Shown: piece after piece, positions 29,222-37,662 of the stretch
How the letters are laid out: every line of letters begins with the position of its first letter
Numbering within the stretch: the first letter of the stretch is position 1
From: JBFWRK01 sp050248955
GTDB lineage: Bacteria > Actinomycetota > Acidimicrobiia > Acidimicrobiales > Ilumatobacteraceae
Length of the DNA stretch: 64,000 bases
Assembly (NCBI GenBank): GCA_050248955.1
Contig: JBFWRK010000001.1
Coordinates: 620,001-684,000, forward strand
Direction of reading: 5' to 3'
The notes under the pieces: generated by a model
Told to the model about the DNA's origin: nothing
Database searches by the model: none
Seen by the model: the letters and a program-made list of their open reading frames with translations, nothing else
Position numbers and translations under genes: made by a program

Positions 29222-29443
29222 TCAGTGGCCGGGCGTCGCCATGTCCGCCTCGGAGCCGAGGTGCAGCCGTGTGGCGCGCCCGTCGGCGTCGAGCTCGAAG
29301 ATGACGCGCTGGCCTTGGCGCAGCATGCGGAAGATGGAGCCTTCGAGCGCGTTCCGCGCGAGGTCGTACTCGGCCAGCCCGATGTCGGTGATCACGACGC
29401 CGTCACCGGTGCCGGGGTCGTACGCCTTGATCACTCCCTGCAT
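29222..29443 (-). CDS. Cold-shock-domain-like small protein
   Basis: A 73-aa OB-fold protein. MQGVIKAYDPGTGDGVVITD and the later GSIFRMLRQGQRVIFELD follow the layout of cold-shock domains. However, the aromatic RNP motifs of CspA (GFGFI, VFVH) are reduced, so RNA binding may differ. It lies 16 nt after rpmB on the same strand and is probably cotranscribed with L28. ATG 29443. Confidence 0.75.
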   Translation of the reverse strand: MQGVIKAYDPGTGDGVVITDIGLAEYDLARNALEGSIFRMLRQGQRVIFELDADGRATRLHLGSEADMATPGH

Positions 29444-29459
29444 GGCGACGATCGTCCGA

Positions 29460-29660
29460 TCAGTGACCAGCGCCGACTTTGGTGACCTTGCCGGCCTTGA
29501 TGCAGCCGGTGCACACGTGCACCCGCTTCGGGCTGCCGTTCACGATCGCGCGGATCCGCTGGATGTTGGGGTTCCAACGCCGCTTCGTGCGCCGGTGGGA
29601 GTGGGAGACCGACATGCCCCAGGAGGGATGCTTGCCACAGAGTTCGCATACTGCTGCCAT
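29460..29660 (-). CDS. rpmB: 50S ribosomal protein L28, zinc-ribbon type
   Basis: A 66-aa L28. CELCGKHP and CTGC form the four-Cys zinc site. The core is SVSHSHRRTKRRWNPNIQ. It is part of the large ribosomal subunit. A likely promoter lies at 29708-29713, giving a 5' leader of about 41 nt that contains a GGCCGG/CCGGCC hairpin. Confidence 0.96.
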   Translation of the reverse strand: MAAVCELCGKHPSWGMSVSHSHRRTKRRWNPNIQRIRAIVNGSPKRVHVCTGCIKAGKVTKVGAGH

Positions 29661-29707
29661 CGAGGCGCCCTTTCACGGGGCCGGAAGCCCGGCCTGAGAA
29701 CGAAACG

Positions 29708-29713
29708 AGGCTA
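29708..29713 (-). promoter_or_regulatory. -10 box TAGCCT for rpmB
   Basis: TAGCCT on the minus strand, about 47 nt before the rpmB ATG. The leader between them carries a short hairpin (GGCCGG-GCTT-CCGGCC). The position is inferred from consensus only. Confidence 0.4.
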
Positions 29714-29816
29714 CCAGCGGTCGTCCACGGCCCCAAGCTGCAGGTGCAGCACCGCGACAGATTTGTGCGATCCGACCCATCTCGAACAGCGATGGATGTC
29801 CTCTCAACGACGCTGT

Positions 29817-29860
29817 CTCAGGCGATGTGTCCTCAGGCGATGTGGTCCTCAGGCGATGTA
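29817..29860. repeat. Three tandem copies of a 13-nt unit spanning a stop codon
   Basis: CTCAGGCGATGTG occurs at 29817-29829 and 29832-29844, with CTCAGGCGATGTA at 29848-29860. The third copy contains the TGA of the MmyB-type regulator gene, so the repeats extend downstream from its 3' end. Replication slippage is the simple explanation. Confidence 0.8.
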
Positions 29861-30682
29861 GTGCCGCACGTTGCGCAGTCGCTCCGCGCTGTCATCACCC
29901 TCGATCGGGAGGTGGACGACGACGCGCAGGTCGGGGTCGCCGGCCGGTCGGAGCTGTTCGTTGCGGAACGTCAGCGTGCCGGCAATCGGGTGGTGGAAGG
30001 TCCGCACCCGTTCCTCGAATGCGGCGACGTCATGCCGTGGCCACCATGCTGCGAACTCCGGGCTCTGCTCGGTCAGCCGCTCGACGAGCGCGACGAGGTC
30101 TCGGTCCTGACGGTATGGCGTCGTCTCCGCTCGGAACAGCGACAGCACCCGGCGCGCCTCAGTCTCCCAGTCGCCGAGGAGCGTCCTGATGCTCGGCTCG
30201 GCGAACATCACCCAGACGAGGTTGAGCTCGTCGGGGGCGAGGCTGTCGAACGGCGGGTAGAGCCGCGCTTCGGCCCGGTTCCACGCACGGACATCCCATC
30301 GAGGGCCGAGGACGTACGCTGGCGCCGGCTCCAACGCGATGAGGAGCGCCGCGATCCCGACGGGAACCGTCGGCTCGTCGGGCGGGAGGTCTCGGTGCTG
30401 GGGCCGGGTGGCGAGTGCGATCAGGTGGTCGCGCTCGACGCTGTCCAGCCGCAGTGCTCGGGCGAGCGCGTCGAGGACGTCGCGCGAGGCGTTGATCGGC
30501 CGGCCCTGTTCGAGCCAGGTGTACCAGCTGATCGACACACCGGCGAGCATCGCGACCTCCTCGCGGCGCAGCCCGTCGGTCCGCCGTCGTCCGCCGGTCG
30601 GCAGGCCGACGTCGGCAGGCGTCAACGCTGAGCGGCGGACGCGCAGGAACTCGGCGAGGTCGGTTCGTCGATCCCGGCGCAT
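29849..30682 (-). CDS. Helix-turn-helix regulator with MmyB-like ligand-binding domain
   Basis: A 277-aa XRE-type regulator. The N-terminal HTH includes LRREEVAMLAGVSISWYTWL and EQGRPINASRDVLDALARAL. The remainder matches the MmyB ligand-binding region (RWDVRAWNRAEARLY, NLVWVMFAEPSIR, GTLTFRNEQLR). Such proteins often repress an adjacent gene, but the adjacent divergent gene here is an aminotransferase and no operator is obvious. I start at ATG 30682 (MRRDRR); ATG 30691 would add three residues. Confidence 0.88.
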   Translation of the reverse strand: MRRDRRTDLAEFLRVRRSALTPADVGLPTGGRRRTDGLRREEVAMLAGVSISWYTWLEQGRPINASRDVLDALARALRLDSVERDHLIALATRPQHRDLPPDEPTVPVGIAALLIALEPAPAYVLGPRWDVRAWNRAEARLYPPFDSLAPDELNLVWVMFAEPSIRTLLGDWETEARRVLSLFRAETTPYRQDRDLVALVERLTEQSPEFAAWWPRHDVAAFEERVRTFHHPIAGTLTFRNEQLRPAGDPDLRVVVHLPIEGDDSAERLRNVRHYIA

Positions 30683-30782
30683 CGTGCACATCTAATCCCC
30701 GTGCCGATGGCGAAGGTGGGACCGGCGGTCACAGGATCACCCGGCACTTCCGCCGGACGCGGCCGTCCTGTTCGATCGTCGA

Positions 30783-32018
30783 ATGGAACACCTCCTCTCC
30801 CGCCGCGCCGCCGGCGCGACCTCCTCGGCCATCAGAGATCTCCTCCGCCTCGTCGAGCGTCCGGGGGTGCTCTCGCTCGCCGGCGGCCTGCCGGCACCCG
30901 ACGCCTTCCCGGTGGAACGGATCCGGCTCGCCGCCGACCGTGCGCTCGCCACCGGTGGCCGGTACGGGGTGGCGGCGCTGCAGTACGGCCCGACGGAGGG
31001 CGACGACGAGCTGCGTTCGCTCGCTGCGACCAGGATCGGCGCGCGGGCCGACGAGGTCCTGGTCACGACTGGTTCGCAGCAGGGCCTCGATCTCGTCGCC
31101 CGCGCCCTGGTCGACCCCGGTGACGTCGTCGTCGTCGAGGCGCCGAGCTACCTGGGCGCGCTCCAGGCGTTCCGGGCGTGCGAGCCGGTGTTCGCCGAGG
31201 TCGAGACGGACGCCCACGGCATGCGCACCGACGAGCTCGAACGCCTGCTCGCCAGCGGCTTGCGTCCGAAGCTGCTGTACACGGTGCCGAACTTCCAGAA
31301 CCCGTCGGGGGCGACGATGCCGGTCGAGCGCCGCCGCCACCTGGCGGCGCTCGCCGACCGGTTCGGCTTCGTGATCGTCGAGGACGACCCGTACGGCGTG
31401 CTGCGCTTCCGCGGCGAGCACCTGCCCTCGGTCCGGACCTTCAGCGAACGGGTCGTCACCCTCGGGACCGCGAGCAAGCTGCTCGCTCCCGGTCTGCGGG
31501 TGGCCTGGCTGGCCGCACCCGAGTGGTTGTTCGGCTCGCTCGTCAGGCTCAAGCAAGCGGCCGACTTGCACACGTCGACGCTCGCTCAGCGGATCGCAGC
31601 CGACGTGCTCGGCGATCACGAGTTCCTCGCTGCCCACGTGCGGCGGATCGGCGCGATCTACCGCGCGCGTTGCGACGCGCTCGCGGACGCGGTGGCCGAG
31701 TCCGTCGAGGTCGTCGTGCCTGACGGCGGAATGTTCCTCTGGGGGCGCGTGCGGGCCGACGGCATCGACACGACCGAGCTGCTCCCACGGGCCCTCGAGC
31801 TCGGGGTGGCGTTCGTGCCCGGGTCGGCGTTCCACGTCGGCGACGGCGGTCGATCGTCGCTGCGGCTCTCGTTCTCCACGCTCACGCCGCCGGAGCTCGG
31901 CGAGGCGGCAGGACGGCTGGCGGCCTCGATCTCCGCCGCCCGCCGAGCGGCGGCGGCTCCCGCCCTCCGTCCCGCGTCCGCCGCTCCCGCCGTTCGTCCG
32001 GTCGTCCTCTCGCGGTAG
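30783..32018 (+). CDS. PLP-dependent aminotransferase, LysN/2-aminoadipate type
   Basis: A 411-aa fold-type I aminotransferase. VLSLAGGLPAPDAFP is the N-terminal substrate loop of LysN/ARO8-like enzymes. YTVPNFQNPSGATM carries the cofactor-contacting Asn and EDDPYG the Asp/Tyr. LGTASKLLAPGLRVAW carries the PLP Lys and SLRLSFS the carboxylate-binding Arg. No GntR domain is present, so it is not a MocR regulator. The C-terminal 25 residues are Ala/Pro/Arg-rich. The substrate is probably 2-aminoadipate, aromatic or branched amino acids. It is divergent from the MmyB-type regulator; a hairpin terminator follows. Confidence 0.88.
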   Translation: MEHLLSRRAAGATSSAIRDLLRLVERPGVLSLAGGLPAPDAFPVERIRLAADRALATGGRYGVAALQYGPTEGDDELRSLAATRIGARADEVLVTTGSQQGLDLVARALVDPGDVVVVEAPSYLGALQAFRACEPVFAEVETDAHGMRTDELERLLASGLRPKLLYTVPNFQNPSGATMPVERRRHLAALADRFGFVIVEDDPYGVLRFRGEHLPSVRTFSERVVTLGTASKLLAPGLRVAWLAAPEWLFGSLVRLKQAADLHTSTLAQRIAADVLGDHEFLAAHVRRIGAIYRARCDALADAVAESVEVVVPDGGMFLWGRVRADGIDTTELLPRALELGVAFVPGSAFHVGDGGRSSLRLSFSTLTPPELGEAAGRLAASISAARRAAAAPALRPASAAPAVRPVVLSR

Positions 32019-32024
32019 TTGGCA

Positions 32025-32053
32025 GGGTTCTGCACGGGAGTCGTGCAGAACCC
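32025..32053 (+). terminator. Terminator hairpin after the aminotransferase gene
   Basis: Perfect 11-bp stem GGGTTCTGCAC/GTGCAGAACCC with a 7-nt loop, starting 6 nt after the stop codon. No T-tract follows, as is common in high-GC actinobacteria. Confidence 0.7.
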
Positions 32054-32104
32054 CGCCCGCCTCGGGTCGTCTCGATCGTCCGGCCGCCTCGGGACGGTGA
32101 TCAC

Positions 32105-32110
32105 TACGCT
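32105..32110 (+). promoter_or_regulatory. -10 box TACGCT, leaderless promoter of the fakA-recG pair
   Basis: TACGCT, then 7 nt, then GTG 32118. Confidence 0.5.
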
Positions 32111-32117
32111 CTGCGCC

Positions 32118-33794
32118 GTGCCAACTCTCGAGCGGCTCGGTGTGACCGCCATCAGACAGATCGTGATCACGTTCCGCGACGCGGTGAAGGCGCACCAGGC
32201 CGGCATCAACCTGATGAACGTCTACCCGGTGCCCGACGGCGACACGGGTACGAACATGGCGCGGACGCTCGATGCCGTCGTCGCCGAGATCGAGATCGCG
32301 GAACCGGGGCTCGAAGCGACCTGCAAGGCGATCAGCCACGGCTCGTTGATGGGCGCCCGAGGCAACTCCGGGGTGATCCTCTCGCAGATCCTGCGCGGCC
32401 TCGTCGGCGTGTTGGAGAAGGCGGAGGATGCGACGCCCGCCGTGGTTGCGGCCGCGTTCACCGCGGCGGCCGACTCGGCGTACAAGGCCGTCCTCAAGCC
32501 GATCGAAGGGACGATCCTGACCGTGGCCCGCGAGGTCGCGAATGCCGCGGAGGCCGGTGCTGCAGCGGGTGGGACACTGGTGGAGGTGCTGTCAGCCGCC
32601 CGCGACGCGGGCAAGGTGACCCTCGACAAGACGCCCGAGATGCTGCCCGTGCTGCGTGACGCGGGGGTGGTCGACGCCGGCGGCGCAGGGTTCCTCTTGC
32701 TGCTCGACGCCGCGCTCCACGTCGTCGACGGGCGCCCGCTCCCCGAACCGGATGCCATCACCGATGCCATGGTGGGGGAGCAGTTCAACGTCGTCGCCCA
32801 CCGCGGAGAAGGCGACATCTCCGACCTGCGCTACGAGGTCATGTACTTCCTCGACCTCGACGACGGCCTCATCGAGGACTTCAAGCATGGTTGGGGCGAG
32901 ATCGGCGACTCCATCGTCGTCGTCGGCGGCGACGGTCTCTGGAACTGCCACGTCCACACGAACGACATCGGTGCTGCGATCGAGGTCGCGCTCGAGCTGA
33001 CCGGGCGCCCGAAGCAGATCCGCATCACCGATCTGTTCGAGGAGGTCGCCGAAGAGCACGCCCACCGAGAGGCCGGCCTCACCGGATTGCCCGTGAGAGT
33101 CGATGTGGGGCCCGCCGCGGCTGGTCTCCCCCCGGTGACGACTGCGGTCGTGGCGGTGTGCAGCGGCGAAGGGCTCGTCGAGCTGTTCGGTCAGCTGGGC
33201 GTGCAGGGCATCGTCACCGGCGGGCAGACGCTCAACCCCTCGACGGCGGAGCTGCTCAGTGCGGTCGAGCACGTCAACGCGCGGCAGGTGGTCGTCCTGC
33301 CGAACAACAAGAACATCATCCCGGTCGCGGAGCAGATCGACGCGCTCACGACCAAGCGTGTGGTCGTCGTGCCGACGCGGTCGATGCCCGAGGCCCTCGC
33401 GGCGCTCGTCGTCTACGACCCCGAGGCGTCCGCGGAGGAGAACCTCGAGGAGATGTCGGAGGCGACCGCTTTCGTCAACACCGGCGAGGTGACCAAGGCG
33501 GTGCGCGACAGCGCGAGCGACGCCGGACCGATTGCCACCGGCGACTGGATCGGCCTCGTGCGCGGCGACGGTGTCGTCGCGGTCAGCGGCACGCTCGAGG
33601 GCGCTTCGTTGGCGTTGCTCGAGCTGCTCGTCGAGTCGGGCCGGGAGATCCTGACGGTGCTGACGGGTGCCGACGCGCCGCGCGACGTCACCGATGCGAT
33701 CGAGGCCTGGGCGAGCAAGGAGCGGCCCGATGTCCAAGTCGAGGTGCACTACGGCGGCCAGCCGCTCTACCCCTACCTCTTCGGCGTGGAGTGA
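32118..33794 (+). CDS. fakA: DAK2-domain protein, fatty acid kinase FakA-like (YloV)
   Basis: A 558-aa protein. An N-terminal DhaL/DAK2 ATP-binding domain (residues 10-210) has NVYPVPDGDTGTNM (about 34-47), SHGSLMGARGNSGVILSQ and VDAGGAGF. A C-terminal region (about 310-558) contains VVLPNNKNIIPVAEQI and VVVPTRSMPEALAAL. This layout and length match FakA/YloV, which phosphorylates fatty acids presented by FakB, but no FakB (DegV) gene is in the window. GTG 32118 is chosen by -10 spacing. It overlaps recG by 4 nt, a widely conserved pairing. Confidence 0.85.
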   Translation: MPTLERLGVTAIRQIVITFRDAVKAHQAGINLMNVYPVPDGDTGTNMARTLDAVVAEIEIAEPGLEATCKAISHGSLMGARGNSGVILSQILRGLVGVLEKAEDATPAVVAAAFTAAADSAYKAVLKPIEGTILTVAREVANAAEAGAAAGGTLVEVLSAARDAGKVTLDKTPEMLPVLRDAGVVDAGGAGFLLLLDAALHVVDGRPLPEPDAITDAMVGEQFNVVAHRGEGDISDLRYEVMYFLDLDDGLIEDFKHGWGEIGDSIVVVGGDGLWNCHVHTNDIGAAIEVALELTGRPKQIRITDLFEEVAEEHAHREAGLTGLPVRVDVGPAAAGLPPVTTAVVAVCSGEGLVELFGQLGVQGIVTGGQTLNPSTAELLSAVEHVNARQVVVLPNNKNIIPVAEQIDALTTKRVVVVPTRSMPEALAALVVYDPEASAEENLEEMSEATAFVNTGEVTKAVRDSASDAGPIATGDWIGLVRGDGVVAVSGTLEGASLALLELLVESGREILTVLTGADAPRDVTDAIEAWASKERPDVQVEVHYGGQPLYPYLFGVE

Positions 33795-35929
33795 ACGCTC
33801 CGATCTCCCTGCGTGAGCTCAGCCTGATCGACGTCGATCGGCTGAAGGGCGTCGGCGAGCGCAAGCGCGCCGCGCTCGGGGAGGTCGGGATCGAGACCGT
33901 GCTCGACCTCGTCACGACCTACCCGCGGCGCTGGGTCGACCGCACGAACGAAGCCCGCGTCAGCGACCTGCAGCCGGGCCGCGAGGCGCTCGTGCTCGTG
34001 ACCGTGCGGTCGGTCACGAAGCGGATGACGAAGAACCGGCGGGCGATGGTCACCGCGGTCGTCGGCGACGGATCCGGTCGTCTGACCGTCGTGTTCTTCA
34101 ACCAGCCGTGGCGGGAGCGTCAGCTCAAGACCGACATGACGGTCGCGCTGTTCGGACGGGCCGAGACGTACCGCGGCGGTCTGCAGATGACGAACCCGAT
34201 CGTCGACCTCATCGGTGACCGCACCGGTCGGATCGTGCCGATCTACCCGCAGAGCGAGAAGGCCCAGCTGTCGACGTGGGAGATCGCAGACTGGGTGGAG
34301 AACGCGCTCGAGCGCTGCCGTGCCCGCGGCGTGCTGGATCCCGTGCCGGAGGACGTGCGACGCCGGCACGGGCTGATCGGGCGGCAGGATGCCCTGTTCG
34401 GCATCCACCTGCCGGAGACGATGGCCGAGAAGGAGGCCGCCCGCCGGCGTCTCGCGTTCGACGAGCTGTTCCGCGTCCAGACCGTGCTCGTCATGCGCAA
34501 GCGCGCCTACGAGCGGACGTCACGCGGCATCCGCCACCAGGTCGACGGTGAGCTCGTCACTCGGTTCCACGAGCTGCTGCCCTTCCCGTTGACGGGCGCG
34601 CAGCGACGGACGATCGGGGAGATCGAGGGTGACCTCGCCGGCCCGCACCCGATGCATCGCCTGCTGCAGGGCGACGTCGGCGCGGGCAAGACCGTCGTCG
34701 CCGTGTCCGCCCTGCTCACGGCCGTGCAGGGTGGGCACCAGGGAGCGCTGATGGCGCCGACGGAGGTGCTCGCCGAGCAACACGCGGCCGGTGTGCGGCG
34801 GTTGCTCGACGGTGTCACCGTGCCCGATCCCGGCAACCTGTTCGGCGACCGACCGTTGCGCGTGGAGCTGCTCACGAACCGGGTCACCGGCGCCGACCGC
34901 CGAGACATCCTCGGTGGGATCGAGGACGGTAGCGTCGATCTCGCGATCGGGACCCACGCGCTCATCCAGGAGGGCGTGCGCTTCAAGAGCCTCGGCGCGG
35001 TCGTGATCGACGAGCAGCACCGGTTCGGCGTCGAGCAGCGCGCCGCGCTCCGCCAGAAGGGCGAGGGTGAGGACGGCGCCGGGCGGACGCCGGACGTGCT
35101 CGTGATGACGGCGACGCCGATCCCGCGCACGGCGGCGATGACCGTCTACGGCGACCTCGACGTGAGCGTGCTGGACGAGCTGCCACCTGGCCGCACACCG
35201 ATCGCCACGCACTGGGCGAACGGGCCGCTGCTCGAAGCTGCCGTCTGGGGAGACGTGCGCACCGAGGTGGAGGCGGGCCGGCAGGCGTACGTGGTGTGTC
35301 CGTTGATCGAGGAGAGCGAGAAGCTCGAGGTTGCCTCGGCCGAGGAGACGTACGAGCGGCTCGTGCACGGTGAGCTCGCCGGGTTGCGGATCGGGCTGTT
35401 GCACGGCCGCCTGCCGTCCGCCGAGAAGGACGTCGTGATGGATCGGTTCCGCCGGGGCGATCTCGACGTCCTCGTGGCGACGACGGTGATCGAGGTCGGG
35501 GTCGACGTGCCGAACGCGACGATCATGGTCATCCTCGACGCCGATCGCTTCGGCATCGCCCAGCTCCACCAGCTCCGGGGTCGCGTCGGGCGCGGGCAGC
35601 ACAGGTCGCGGTGCTGGCTCGTGACCGCCGAGTCGGAGGACGGCAACGCGCGCGTCGAGGCCCTCGTGGCGACGACGGACGGCTTCGAGCTGGCCGAGGT
35701 CGACCTCGAGCTCCGCGGTGAGGGCACGCTGATGAACACCTCGCAGAAGGGCAGGAGCGACTTGAAGCTCGCGTCGCTGCGTCGCGATCGCGAGCTCGTG
35801 CTCCTCGCCCGTGACGCCGCCTTCCACGTCGTCGACCCCGACCCCGAGCTCGTCGGCAACCCCGAGCTTCGCGACGAGCTCGCCCTGCTCTTCTCCGCCG
35901 AGGACGAGGAGTTCCTCTTCAAGAGCTAG
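33791..35929 (+). CDS. recG: ATP-dependent DNA helicase RecG
   Basis: A 712-aa superfamily 2 helicase. An N-terminal wedge/OB domain (VVGDGSGRLTVVFFNQPW) is followed by Walker A GDVGAGKT (about 294-301), APTEVLAEQH, VIDEQHRFGVEQR (about 405), VMTATPIPRT, ATTVIEVGVDVPNA and QLRGRVGRG. It remodels stalled replication forks and Holliday junctions. GTG 33791 overlaps the FakA stop (GTGA). The C terminus FLFKS-stop is nearly duplicated in DNA at 37663-37678. Confidence 0.96.
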   Translation: MNAPISLRELSLIDVDRLKGVGERKRAALGEVGIETVLDLVTTYPRRWVDRTNEARVSDLQPGREALVLVTVRSVTKRMTKNRRAMVTAVVGDGSGRLTVVFFNQPWRERQLKTDMTVALFGRAETYRGGLQMTNPIVDLIGDRTGRIVPIYPQSEKAQLSTWEIADWVENALERCRARGVLDPVPEDVRRRHGLIGRQDALFGIHLPETMAEKEAARRRLAFDELFRVQTVLVMRKRAYERTSRGIRHQVDGELVTRFHELLPFPLTGAQRRTIGEIEGDLAGPHPMHRLLQGDVGAGKTVVAVSALLTAVQGGHQGALMAPTEVLAEQHAAGVRRLLDGVTVPDPGNLFGDRPLRVELLTNRVTGADRRDILGGIEDGSVDLAIGTHALIQEGVRFKSLGAVVIDEQHRFGVEQRAALRQKGEGEDGAGRTPDVLVMTATPIPRTAAMTVYGDLDVSVLDELPPGRTPIATHWANGPLLEAAVWGDVRTEVEAGRQAYVVCPLIEESEKLEVASAEETYERLVHGELAGLRIGLLHGRLPSAEKDVVMDRFRRGDLDVLVATTVIEVGVDVPNATIMVILDADRFGIAQLHQLRGRVGRGQHRSRCWLVTAESEDGNARVEALVATTDGFELAEVDLELRGEGTLMNTSQKGRSDLKLASLRRDRELVLLARDAAFHVVDPDPELVGNPELRDELALLFSAEDEEFLFKS
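35912..35927 (+). repeat. recG 3'-end copy of a 16-bp flanking direct repeat
   Basis: TTCCTCTTCAAGAGCT at the very end of recG matches TTCCTCTCCAAGAGCT at 37663-37678 with one mismatch, same orientation. The two copies bracket about 1.7 kb of accessory-looking DNA, as left and right attachment sites or an insertion duplication would. No integrase is present. Confidence 0.5.
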
Positions 35930-36260
35930 TCGGCTTCTGTGACCAGCGTCGATGGAGCTGCATACGGCCTCTGACCAGGGCAAACACTACCGACCTGATC
36001 CGACCACGTTGGACTGTTACTGACCCTGCTGAGGACTGATTGAGGACTGATTGAGGACTGATTGAGGACTGAGGATCGCTTTCGAGCATGCCGAACACGT
36101 GGTCGAGTCGTTCCCACGGCTCGGGCCACGCTTCACGCGCTGCGGCTTCCCGACCGTCGCTGTGGGCGAGGCGAATGACGTGGCGCACGGCCGTCAGCCG
36201 GCGTTCCATCGAGGCGGCACGGAGATGGTTGGCATGAACGTGGCGGGGCAGGCGGCTCAT
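35919..36260 (-). CDS. Possible small gene or gene remnant (uncertain)
   Basis: A 113-aa frame starting MSRLPRHVHANHL at ATG 36260. The first 65 residues have GC-rich third codon positions and a protein-like make-up (ERRLTAVRHVIRLAH, EPWERLDHVFGMLES). The frame then passes through the 11-bp tandem repeat (giving SSISPQSVLNQ) and runs 11 nt into the convergent recG 3' end, where it no longer looks coding. It may be a truncated gene whose 3' half was lost. I do not recognise a family. Confidence 0.3.
   Translation of the reverse strand: MSRLPRHVHANHLRAASMERRLTAVRHVIRLAHSDGREAAAREAWPEPWERLDHVFGMLESDPQSSISPQSVLNQSSAGSVTVQRGRIRSVVFALVRGRMQLHRRWSQKPTSS
36031..36070. repeat. 11-bp tandem repeat, 3.6 copies
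   Basis: GAGGACTGATT at 36031, 36042 and 36053, plus a partial copy GAGGACT at 36064, exactly in register. The period equals about one helical turn, so any protein bound would face one side of DNA. It is AT-richer than its surroundings. Confidence 0.85.
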
Positions 36261-36330
36261 GGTCGCGCGCCTTCTGCGGCAGCGAGCGGCGGCCGATTGG
36301 CGACGGCGCCGGCCGGGAACAGTGAACGGC

Positions 36331-36684
36331 ATGGCCAAGTACGAACTGAACGAACAGGCCGTGAAGCGAGCTCAGGAACTGATCGAGGCCCGTCAGTACG
36401 TCCTCGATAGCGACTGGGGTGACGTCCAACCGAACGCCGAAGCGCAGAACGCCTTTCTCGAGCGACATTCGTGGGACGAGTACGCAGCGTGGCACCTCGG
36501 TGTGACCGTGGGCGCCACGGAGCAGACGAAGGCCCGCTACGCCTTCGTGTTCGGCGACTTTCGCCGCGTGCATCGGAGCGGATTGATCGCCTGCGTCTAC
36601 CGAGCCGCGGAGTGGCGCCACAAGGCCGTGGAGCTTGCCGCACACGATCTACTGCAGCTGCTCGACCGCACGTCGGGTGCCTAG
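36331..36684 (+). CDS. Conserved actinobacterial protein of unknown function
   Basis: A 117-aa soluble protein (MAKYELNEQAVKRAQEL). Features are RQYVLDSDWGDVQPNAEAQN, HSWDEYAAWHLGVTVGATEQ and DFRRVHRSGLIACVYRAAEW, ending in a helix. I recall close relatives in Streptomyces and other actinobacteria, but no function is known. It has no signal peptide or membrane segment. ATG 36331 is the conserved-looking start. It stands alone between the recG-side repeat region and about 480 nt without a convincing gene. Confidence 0.8.
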   Translation: MAKYELNEQAVKRAQELIEARQYVLDSDWGDVQPNAEAQNAFLERHSWDEYAAWHLGVTVGATEQTKARYAFVFGDFRRVHRSGLIACVYRAAEWRHKAVELAAHDLLQLLDRTSGA

Positions 36685-37163
36685 TGGCAGTCCGGCGCAA
36701 CGATGAGGCCCGGCACACAGCCGGTGGCCCAGCCCTAAGCCGCGCCAACCCACGCTGCCGGGTTCGGTGGTCGCCCACGACACCCAGGTGCCGCCCATTC
36801 CTCGACGGCGGCGACGCACGGCCGTTGCTGGTCGACGGCGGCGGAGGACCATCCCACATGACCGGGTCGACCTCGACGACAGCGAGAGCCTCGGTGACGG
36901 CTTCCACGACGGCTCCTCGTCACCGGCCGTACTGGCCTCATAGGCCTCATAGAGTCCGGCCGATGCGACGATGCGTGCTTTCCGGCGGCCGTCGGCGGCA
37001 CTCGAACGTCAGGCCCGGCGCGCCTCGAAGACTCACGGAAACGATGCTCCGGGACAGTGACACCCCCGCCCAACCCGGGCGACCGACATCGAAGCAAGGA
37101 CGGAAGTCCGTAGCGGCGGCCGCCACGTTGTGCCAACGATCGCAGCAGCGAGAGGAGGAACCT
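36685..37163. other. Gap of about 480 nt without a convincing gene
   Basis: Open frames on both strands are rich in Arg/Pro and lack normal third-position bias, so I call no gene. A short direct repeat (GGCCTCATA twice, near 36937-36954) and a purine-rich stretch with AGGAGG at 37153-37158, serving the next gene, are the only visible elements. It may be a decayed region. Confidence 0.5.
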
Positions 37164-37646
37164 ATGACACGTCTACTCACACGCCGCCGGCTGCTCGGAG
37201 CAGGGGGTGCCGCGGCGCTGCTACCACTCGGGTCGCGCGCACAACCGGCGGCTGCTCAAACGGTGTCAGGACAGCTGGTGCCGCTCGAGGCGCCGATACG
37301 GCTCCTCGACACACGGCTGCCAAGGGGATCGTCGATACCCACGCCCCGAAAGATGGAGCCGGGTCGGACGGAGTTTCTCCTTCCGCTGTCGTCTTGGATC
37401 CCGCAAGCGTCGGCGGTCTTCGTCAACTGCACGGTCACGGAAACCGAGGGGTCCGGATACCTGGTGTTGCACGGCAGCAAGGGTGGGCTCCCCAGCACCT
37501 CAAACATCAACTGGTACGCAAGCGACCAGACCGTCGGCAACACGGCGCTCGTTCGCCTGACAAACCACGAGCAACTCGCGGTCTCATGCCGGGGAGCAGG
37601 TCCGACTCATGTAGTCATCGATCTGCAGGGCTACATCAGCGCTTGA
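37164..37646 (+). CDS. Tat-exported single-domain LDTR-type surface protein
   Basis: A 160-aa protein. TRRRLLGAGGAAALLPLG is a twin-arginine signal, followed by an AQPAAAQ cleavage region. The mature 125 residues form one beta-rich module: PIRLLDTRLPRG, a middle FVNCTVTETEGSGYLVLHG, then SNINWYASDQTVGNTALVRL, and finally HVVIDLQGYIS. This matches the RVLDTR-type module seen repeated in large surface proteins of Acidimicrobiia and other actinobacteria (my recollection). A single isolated copy is unusual. AGGAGG at 37153-37158 sits 5 nt before ATG 37164. The role is unknown, presumably extracellular. Confidence 0.75.
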   Translation: MTRLLTRRRLLGAGGAAALLPLGSRAQPAAAQTVSGQLVPLEAPIRLLDTRLPRGSSIPTPRKMEPGRTEFLLPLSSWIPQASAVFVNCTVTETEGSGYLVLHGSKGGLPSTSNINWYASDQTVGNTALVRLTNHEQLAVSCRGAGPTHVVIDLQGYISA

Positions 37647-37662
37647 CACGGTGATGATGGTC

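Noticed and set aside
27342..29861. An 839-codon plus-strand frame opposite pckG, the cold-shock-like gene and rpmB
   Set aside because: It covers three certain genes on the other strand and their gaps, with no domain of its own.
36685..37163. Possible genes in the gap before the Tat-exported protein
   Set aside because: Frames on both strands are Arg/Pro-rich without coding bias, good start sites or recognisable motifs.
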